From positions 1-43,132 of the IMG/VR virus record IMGVR_UViG_3300020466_000336: 43,132 nucleotides of DNA. The stretch is one strand, 5' to 3'. Each line of letters begins with the position of its first letter. Within the stretch, counting starts at the first letter, position 1. Under the pieces are notes generated by a model that worked only from the letters and a program-made list of their open reading frames with translations, was not told the DNA's origin and searched no databases. Made by a program: the position numbers and the translations under genes. This document shows, piece by piece, positions 5,761 to 12,222 of the stretch. This DNA is from a virus.

Positions 5761-6463
5761 GAAGTTTGCTGGGGCCATCGGGGCGGCCACCCAGGACAAG
5801 ATTTTCAAAGACGGTACGATCCGGTTGAAAATCGACATTGAGCCCGCCTATGCCGAAATGGTGACTCTGGGGTTGCGCTGTCGGCCCGACGTGCCTGTGA
5901 TTGTCGCGTTTCTGTCGGATGACGAGGCGAGAGAGGCGGCGCAGGAGCGAACCATCGCACAGGCCGAGCCAGATCCCGCAGCGGATTATGGGCAACAAGC
6001 GCGAGGGTTGAAGTTGTCGGCGTTCTTCAAGCGCAAGGATGTCTGGATGTCGGTCGGTACAGACGAGGAATTTCTTGCCTGGCTTCGAGATCAACCTTGT
6101 GCGCTGGCCAAGGAGCCCCACGCTTCCCTGCAAGCAGCTGGACAGTGTGCCGGCGACGTGGTCGCGGCCCACTATCGATCTGTTGCCGCTGGTGCGGGCA
6201 TAGGGATCAAGCCACCCTACAGCGCAATTCCACTTTGCGACCGGCATCATCAGCTGCAGCACCAACAGGGCTACTCGGCGCTCCGACCGAAGGAGTGGTG
6301 GCCGCGCCAGGTGGTTCGCTACGTGAGTGATTGGGCCTGGGAAAAACTCAAGACCGACTTGGGCTATGAGTCCTGGCGCGAGGTTCCTCCTTCTGTGCTC
6401 CAGGCCTGGGCCCGGACTGCCGGTGTAGAGCGCTGCCTACCCTACGAATATCGACCTGATTAG
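5753..6463 (+). CDS. HNH-like nuclease of the Ref/DUF968 kind
   Basis: A 236-residue protein. The start chosen is the ATG at 5753, which overlaps the upstream stop by eight bases. The upstream in-frame ATG at 5723 is less likely. The C-terminal region has WLRDQPCAL, QCAGDVVAAHYRSV, and IPLCDRHHQLQHQQG followed by WW and W-rich helices. This His/Cys zinc-and-metal pattern belongs to DUF968 and P1 Ref, a RecA-dependent HNH nuclease. The first zinc pair is spaced unusually, with a long gap between PC and QC. The N-terminal 90 residues (IFKDGTIRLKIDIEPAYAEM) form a separate, unrecognised domain. A role in recombination or replication-fork processing is inferred. Confidence 0.7.
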   Translation: MSEKFAGAIGAATQDKIFKDGTIRLKIDIEPAYAEMVTLGLRCRPDVPVIVAFLSDDEAREAAQERTIAQAEPDPAADYGQQARGLKLSAFFKRKDVWMSVGTDEEFLAWLRDQPCALAKEPHASLQAAGQCAGDVVAAHYRSVAAGAGIGIKPPYSAIPLCDRHHQLQHQQGYSALRPKEWWPRQVVRYVSDWAWEKLKTDLGYESWREVPPSVLQAWARTAGVERCLPYEYRPD

Positions 6464-6473
6464 GAGTCGCGGA

Positions 6474-6503
6474 ATGCAGCAGCTGCCAGGGGAATCCTAC
6501 TGA
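6474..6503 (+). CDS. Nine-codon leader mini-ORF
   Basis: MQQLPGESY behind AGGAG, with its TGA overlapping the ATG of the following gene. It probably couples ribosomes to the next gene, which has a weaker ribosome site of its own. Whether the peptide matters is unknown. Confidence 0.3.
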   Translation: MQQLPGESY

Positions 6504-7042
6504 TGGCGGTCGACACGCCCTATGCGTCCTTGGATCATGCGTTACGTCGCGCCTACAGTGACCCTCGCGTGAACTATGGAAAGACGCTCAGCGACGCTGC
6601 GGGGGCAGGCCAGATGACGCTGTTAGATCAAATCGCTCAGGATGGATTGGTCCGCCAGGTCCTCGATACAAACCTGAACCCCGGGCAGCGGCTCATCCTG
6701 TATTTGGTGTACGACACGACTCGCCAGAAATACAACGCCATGGTGGCCCTGGATGCGTATACGGAACTGTTCAGCGAGCGCGCTGATCGCTACTTTGTGC
6801 TGGAGTCGATTGCGCGGTGGAGCTACCGACAGTGGCCTGAGCGAGACCCGTTGCTGCCTCGTAAGTACTTGCGCAGCATAGATTATTGGTGCGAGCGGTT
6901 CCACGTGAAACGCTGGCGGCTTTACGAGCAGCGCCGCGAAATCGCAGCCCAGCTGGATGATATGTTCGCGGCGGCGCAGGCATCAGCTTCCACGGTCCTT
7001 GGGGAAAAGGCGCTGATCCCGGGCGACGGCAAATGTTCATAG
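6503..7042 (+). CDS. Unknown protein, candidate late-gene regulator
   Basis: A 179-residue, mostly helical protein (DHALRRAYSDPRVNYGKTLS, LVYDTTRQKYNAMVALDAY, RHxxRW-type basic helix near WCERFHVKRWRLYEQRREI). I do not recognise a family. It is the last early gene and is followed by a short spacer with a strong intrinsic terminator, after which the late genes begin. In lambdoid phages that place is held by antiterminator Q. The role is inferred only from position; a replication accessory function is equally possible. Confidence 0.65.
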   Translation: MAVDTPYASLDHALRRAYSDPRVNYGKTLSDAAGAGQMTLLDQIAQDGLVRQVLDTNLNPGQRLILYLVYDTTRQKYNAMVALDAYTELFSERADRYFVLESIARWSYRQWPERDPLLPRKYLRSIDYWCERFHVKRWRLYEQRREIAAQLDDMFAAAQASASTVLGEKALIPGDGKCS

Positions 7043-7171
7043 TTGCGCAATTCCAAACTCGCCCGTAGCATTTCAGGCAGGGTGGTCGTAGTACCCCCTG
7101 TGTCGTGTGTATGGCGCGCGTGTCCCCTGCATGACGTGCCAGCAATAATAATCACCCTGTCCCCTACAATT
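7043..7171 (+). other. Early-late spacer
   Basis: This 129-base non-coding spacer lies between the candidate regulator and the terminator. A weak TTGCGC...TAGCAT pair with 17-base spacing can be found just after 7040, which could be a late promoter. I see no convincing operator or RNA gene. Confidence 0.3.
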
Positions 7172-7202
7172 CCCCCGGGCTTACCACCCGGGGGTTTTTA
7201 TT
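7172..7202 (+). terminator. Strong intrinsic terminator
   Basis: CCCCCGGG (7172-7179) pairs perfectly with CCCGGGGG (7187-7194) over a 7-base loop, followed by TTTTTATT. It separates early genes from the late/accessory block. If the preceding gene is an antiterminator, this would be the element it overcomes. Confidence 0.9.
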
Positions 7203-7211
7203 GGTGCCCCA

Positions 7212-7646
7212 ATGATATTCAACAAAGCACGTGGCTTCGCGCTTGGGATGGCCGAGGGCAATATCGTAGTCTCGCCGCCTCCTGGCACAGCACAATTGGA
7301 GTACCGGTTTACTACCGCGGCCGATGTGCTGTGGAATTCCCAGCTCACGCCTGGCTTCGGGGCTGCGTTGGTCGCGGACACCTTTCCGGACAAGTCAGCT
7401 TCCGTAGCCGACTCTGGGTGGAATCTCGGCGGAACCAACCAATTCGATGTCGTGCTCAACGACAAGACGGTGGTTGCCACCGGTGGCCAGGTCATCTTCC
7501 AGTATGTGTGGCTTGTAGAGCAGGGGGCGCCTCAGAAGCGCCTATTGGGTTTCTGGGACTTCGGTGAACCGCAGACGGTCCTTGATGGACAATCAATGCT
7601 CTTGGATTTACAAGATGAGAACAATGTTGCGTTTTCTCTCAACTAG
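7212..7646 (+). CDS. Hypothetical beta-rich protein
   Basis: A 144-residue protein of alternating beta-like segments (GTAQLEYRFTTAADVLWNS, NQFDVVLNDKTVV, GGQVIFQYVWLVEQG), similar in feel to small phage virion or decoration proteins. No family is recognised. The ATG at 7212 has a poor ribosome site, and an internal ATG at 7248 is an alternative. It is the first gene after the terminator and its 3' end overlaps the start of the heme protein gene by about 23 bases. Confidence 0.55.
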   Translation: MIFNKARGFALGMAEGNIVVSPPPGTAQLEYRFTTAADVLWNSQLTPGFGAALVADTFPDKSASVADSGWNLGGTNQFDVVLNDKTVVATGGQVIFQYVWLVEQGAPQKRLLGFWDFGEPQTVLDGQSMLLDLQDENNVAFSLN

Positions 7647-10600
7647 CCTGCTGCTGCTGGCCGCGGTTGCGGCGCATGGCATGCCTCTCGGTGGGGGGCA
7701 GACGGCGCACGCAGAGGCCAACATCGCATCGTTCGACCCAACGACCTATCCCATCACGCGCGTCGGCCTGACTCTGCAGTTCGATGAGTCTGATCCGATG
7801 GATGTGGGGGAGCAGATACTGCTGCGGGTATACAACGGCGCAGGTGTTGAGGTCGCTACCGCGCAATGCACCAATGACTTTGCGCAACCGATCTATACGG
7901 CGTCCTGTCTCTCTGCGATCCTGAGCGCGGCTGTGCCGGATTCGACCTTCGATGTTGCACTTGAGTCCCTGGCGGGCACGATGGAGATCGATTCCGCCGC
8001 GCTGGTCGTTCACAGCGCGCCAGGCGTGAATCGCAAGCGCGAGTCAGCAACCCTCACGCTGGAATCGGGTTCGCCGGGTGCACTCGACCCGATCGATTGG
8101 AGCCCCGGGGTCATCTTTGATCTTGGCGGCTTCGACGTGTATCAGGGCTATTTCCCCGACACTGGCCCATACGTGCCGTCCGGTGTCACCGTCGCATCAT
8201 CCAGCTACCCGACCACGCTCAGTGCAGTACATCCCAGCGGCGTTGATCAGCCAGCGAACGAGAACCCCGCCCGTTACCCCATTGCCTACAACCTGAATGA
8301 AGGCGCGCAATCCAACAGTCAGCGCCTGGTCATGGTGTTGCATGGTGATGGCGCAGGCGAAGAGGCCTGCCATGGCTATGGCGTGAATGTGGCAGACGAG
8401 ATGAGGGTACGACTGTGCAACTCGGAATATCCGAGTCGTGATAGCGTGGACTATCAATCGCAAGGGCTCGGGGGAACCGCTGGGTGGTGGACCTACTGGG
8501 GCGGTACCCCGTCCTGTCCGCAGTGTTCATCCAACGCCGCGGGCCAGAGAATTGCCCAGGCCATCGTCGAACTACAGGCAGATCACGCTGGCATACTGGA
8601 TGTGGCCGCAGGTGTCATGCTGACGGGGAGCGACTACGGCGGTATCGGGTCGATCAATCAGTCCATGGTGCTACCGCGCGTGCGGGATCAGGTCGCGATT
8701 GTTTATTCCACCGCGTCGTGGACGAATCTCGTAGAGCATCCCAGTGGATACGATGCTAGTACCGAGATACAAACTGCCTGGGGCAGCAATGACCCTGACT
8801 CGGTAAACTTCAACGTGCAGGCCGCCACCGGCGCGCTCGATCACATTTTCTATCGGGTCCACGGCTCAACGCAGGACAATGAGACGCCGCTCTCACAGAG
8901 TTTTTTCACAGCCTGTAACGACTACAAAATCGCTTGCCTTGGCACGTGGCATGCGGCGGTACCGCATGGCGGCGACCCTGGCCACCAGGGAGGGGAGGAC
9001 GGGATCGATCTGCCCAGCATTCTGTTCCCTGACGCGAATATGGATGTTCGCCTCGACCAGCCATTAATCGTTTATACGAACTCGACCGGGAACCAATTCG
9101 GGCTTCGAGGACATTACAACCTGGGGCTCAGCTGGGATAGCGCAGGTATCGTTGCCGATACGGACAGCCTTACCGTACCGCTGAAATACACCCACGCCAC
9201 TGGCCTCTCCAGCGATCCGGAGAAAGCCTTGCCAGATCAGCCGACCGATATCACAGTGAGTGTGACGATACGGCGCAGCAACACGTTTATCATCCAACCC
9301 AGCCAGAGCGTTGAATGGTCCTATGGTGGTCAGGGAGGCATTGTAACCGCGAATAACCAGGGCGAGGTGACTATTGACGGCCTGGCGATGAGTAGCAGTA
9401 GTGCCTACTCCGATCTCGTTCTATCACGGCCTGAATCTCAAGCAGGAATCATCTATACGCGATCGCTGATTGCATCCAATCCGGTGCCACAAAATGGCTG
9501 GGATGATGCCTCCGCGGCGCAGAAAGTTACGGATGTAAAATCGATTCACGGTGATTTTACAGAGGCCGATATCGTCTATGACGATTTGAACGGTAACGTC
9601 TATGTCGTTTTCAATTGCACGGGCGATCCGATGCTCGACTGTGTCGCCCAGGAGCCGCGCGTCAGCCCGGACGGAACGAAGGCGCTTTTCACGGTCGGGA
9701 TTGCAGATCAGATGGGCGGGTTCGGGCAGACAGAGTTCATCCAGACACTCAAGACATCACAACTCTACCTGTACGACATTACCAACCCATCTGCACCGCC
9801 AGTACCGGTAGACACTTTGCCTGGACCAGACGCCATGGCCAGGATGCCGGATTGGATCAACAATGAAACATTCGTGTTTATGGCAACGTATGCACAGAAA
9901 CATCCGATCAAAGGCACATCGGAAATGTACACGTTCCCCGATCAGTTTGGACACACACACTATGGGGCCGATCGCTGGGGTATTTCCCAAGAATACTACA
10001 CCGGCAACGTAGACCCATACGGTATCAGCGCCAAAGGTGGGGCGCATTCCCTGCAGCTCTACAAGATGAACATTGATGGTACCGGAGAGTGCGGAGCCAG
10101 CTATCTCAATCCAGGCACTGGCAACCAGCCGTGTCTGCTTACGCCCCATGAGTACATGGCCCTTCGCCCAACGGTGTTAACGACGGGCGATATAGTGTAT
10201 TCGTCACTGCAATCGCATTCCGATAAGGCGCGGGACTCTGCATCACCAGGGCATGGTACGAGGATGAACAAGTGGTGGATCGCCCGGACGGACCAGTGGG
10301 GTGGGGACGCGACGATACTTGTGAATGCGCACTCCAAAACGCCGGTCATCGAAACCAAGTCACTGCTGAATCCGGTACTGTATAGCGGTGGCGAGGGGTC
10401 GGATCAGTTTCGCGCATTGCGGGCCATCGGTGAGGATGACCAAGGCAGGCTGTACGTTACCAACTACTATCGCGGCAATCACAGGGGCTTGGGTATCATC
10501 TTCCGTTTCTCGATCACGGACCCGCACGTGGAAGGATGCAGCATTCTCGACAATATCCCTGCGGCAGTGTTCAGTAGTTCCACTCCCGGCAGTGGCGGCT

Positions 10601-12222
10601 ATATGCCGTGTGATATCGAGTCGTTCACGCCTGCAGGTAATTCTCAGGATGGAGAACCGCGGCGATTCGACAACCCGTTCACGCCAGAAGACGACAATAT
10701 CGTGGTCGGAAAGGCAGGTTACTTCGCGGCGGGGCCCAATGGACAGAAAATTATTACCTGGGGGCGAGGTCACTGCTTTTCGCCGTATGCGTACGAGGGT
10801 TCTCCCTATATGAGGCATTCTTGGTCGAACCTAGATACGACCTGTGACAGTGGTATTTACGAAGTTGGTGTTGACCAGCTGCTGAATCCTTTCGATGGCG
10901 TCAATGAACTCATCCCGATCGTGGATTCGCCTGATTATCACGAGTGGGATGCGGTATCGGTAGCCACGTATCAGGATCGATACGGGCAGCCCATGCCCAC
11001 TCAGCAGCCCAACCCGCACACGAATCCTGGCGGTGCTTGTTATCTCGAGGTCGCGGATGCCACGGAAGCTGAGTTGGCGTCTCGCTACGGATATGTCTAC
11101 GACTTCCTCACGAAACGCTGGTCGAACTGTGGTGTACAGGGCTGCGCGGTCAAGTCGGAAGATCCGGCATTCCACGCCAACACCATCGCTGGGTTCAAGA
11201 TTCTCAAAGCTGACCTCTGGGATACCTACTACCCCAGCACCTTATTCAAGGGCACGATGAATGCGTTTGGCTTCAAAAAGGTCACGGACCTGGGCACGCA
11301 GCCCCTCGAGGCAGATGGATCAGTGAAGGTGCGCGTGCCTTGCGATACGCCCTTGCTCATGGCGGGTGTAGATTCGGATGATCTGGCTATCGCCTATGAC
11401 CACATGCTGCAGTCCTTGAGGCCTGGCGAGACGCGGACCTGCCATGGGTGCCATGCGCGGCACGGCCAAGAGGCGTGGGAGGCTGGAGGTAGTATTACTG
11501 CCGCAGCACACTTTGACGGCAAGGATGCAGAGGGTACTACGCCGCCTCTTCTGGCTGGTACTGAATCGCTGGATTTTGCTACGGATATCGCCCCGATACT
11601 GGATACGCGCTGCAAGTCCTGTCACGCAGAAATGAATGCGTCCGATCCCCACCTGTATGCAAAAGTCGCCCAGGACTTCCAGCAAAGAGGCTTCAATTTC
11701 CTTGAGCGCACATATCAAGGTGCTCGAACCGGGACTGGTGTCAAGCACATAAGGATCAAGTCCGGGGGCACTGGCTACGCACCTGGGGAAGCGATATCAG
11801 TTGCCGGAGGCAATGGTGCCGCTACGGGGTTTGTCGCGTCAGTTGACGGCTCCGGTGCGATCACAGCGATCACTATGAATGGTGCCGAAGGCTATGGCTA
11901 CGACAATGGTGCTGTCGCGACCGTGACGACGGCGGGGGGCTCCGGCGCCGAGTTGATTGCGCAAACCGAAGTCGTCTTTCTTGTGCGGCCGCAGATGTCG
12001 AAACTGGTAGCAAGATTTGGCCGCGAATCACTGTTGTACTGGGCTTGTATGGGATCGCGGCAGGATGGGCGGACCAACGAGCAGTATGCGACCGATATCG
12101 ATTTTGATGTGCCCTCGCATCCGGATGCTGGTGATCCTGGCTATGCCACGGTGGCAGAGTGTCGGAAAATCGCCCGCTGGATTGACCAGGGTGCGCATGG
12201 GTATGTGGCTCCGAATCTATGA
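7624..12222 (+). CDS. Secreted c-type heme protein with hydrazine-synthase-alpha-like propeller
   Basis: A 1532-residue protein. The start at 7624 gives a clean signal peptide (MLRFLSTSLLLLAAVAAHG); an ATG at 7615 is also possible. Residues about 235-480 look hydrolase-like (LVMVLHGDGAGEE, then GSDYGG at 335). About 590-1150 form a PD40/beta-propeller-like region (VSPDGTKALF at 680). DGSVKVRVPCDTP and RPGETRTCHGCH follow, with CxxCH heme motifs at 1273-1277 and 1330-1334 (CKSCH). This order is that of the HZS_alpha/PSCyt type of periplasmic cytochrome. A GGTGY-rich phage-type insertion (about 1375-1430) splits the last cytochrome segment, which ends AECRKIARWIDQGAHGY. Heme attachment would need export and host Ccm machinery. 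It is probably lysogen-expressed cargo, but a virion role is not excluded. Confidence 0.75.
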   Translation: MLRFLSTSLLLLAAVAAHGMPLGGGQTAHAEANIASFDPTTYPITRVGLTLQFDESDPMDVGEQILLRVYNGAGVEVATAQCTNDFAQPIYTASCLSAILSAAVPDSTFDVALESLAGTMEIDSAALVVHSAPGVNRKRESATLTLESGSPGALDPIDWSPGVIFDLGGFDVYQGYFPDTGPYVPSGVTVASSSYPTTLSAVHPSGVDQPANENPARYPIAYNLNEGAQSNSQRLVMVLHGDGAGEEACHGYGVNVADEMRVRLCNSEYPSRDSVDYQSQGLGGTAGWWTYWGGTPSCPQCSSNAAGQRIAQAIVELQADHAGILDVAAGVMLTGSDYGGIGSINQSMVLPRVRDQVAIVYSTASWTNLVEHPSGYDASTEIQTAWGSNDPDSVNFNVQAATGALDHIFYRVHGSTQDNETPLSQSFFTACNDYKIACLGTWHAAVPHGGDPGHQGGEDGIDLPSILFPDANMDVRLDQPLIVYTNSTGNQFGLRGHYNLGLSWDSAGIVADTDSLTVPLKYTHATGLSSDPEKALPDQPTDITVSVTIRRSNTFIIQPSQSVEWSYGGQGGIVTANNQGEVTIDGLAMSSSSAYSDLVLSRPESQAGIIYTRSLIASNPVPQNGWDDASAAQKVTDVKSIHGDFTEADIVYDDLNGNVYVVFNCTGDPMLDCVAQEPRVSPDGTKALFTVGIADQMGGFGQTEFIQTLKTSQLYLYDITNPSAPPVPVDTLPGPDAMARMPDWINNETFVFMATYAQKHPIKGTSEMYTFPDQFGHTHYGADRWGISQEYYTGNVDPYGISAKGGAHSLQLYKMNIDGTGECGASYLNPGTGNQPCLLTPHEYMALRPTVLTTGDIVYSSLQSHSDKARDSASPGHGTRMNKWWIARTDQWGGDATILVNAHSKTPVIETKSLLNPVLYSGGEGSDQFRALRAIGEDDQGRLYVTNYYRGNHRGLGIIFRFSITDPHVEGCSILDNIPAAVFSSSTPGSGGYMPCDIESFTPAGNSQDGEPRRFDNPFTPEDDNIVVGKAGYFAAGPNGQKIITWGRGHCFSPYAYEGSPYMRHSWSNLDTTCDSGIYEVGVDQLLNPFDGVNELIPIVDSPDYHEWDAVSVATYQDRYGQPMPTQQPNPHTNPGGACYLEVADATEAELASRYGYVYDFLTKRWSNCGVQGCAVKSEDPAFHANTIAGFKILKADLWDTYYPSTLFKGTMNAFGFKKVTDLGTQPLEADGSVKVRVPCDTPLLMAGVDSDDLAIAYDHMLQSLRPGETRTCHGCHARHGQEAWEAGGSITAAAHFDGKDAEGTTPPLLAGTESLDFATDIAPILDTRCKSCHAEMNASDPHLYAKVAQDFQQRGFNFLERTYQGARTGTGVKHIRIKSGGTGYAPGEAISVAGGNGAATGFVASVDGSGAITAITMNGAEGYGYDNGAVATVTTAGGSGAELIAQTEVVFLVRPQMSKLVARFGRESLLYWACMGSRQDGRTNEQYATDIDFDVPSHPDAGDPGYATVAECRKIARWIDQGAHGYVAPNL

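Noticed and set aside
5294-6265. 323-residue minus-strand frame
   Set aside because: It runs opposite two recognised genes (dNTP hydrolase-like and Ref-like) and shows no domain.
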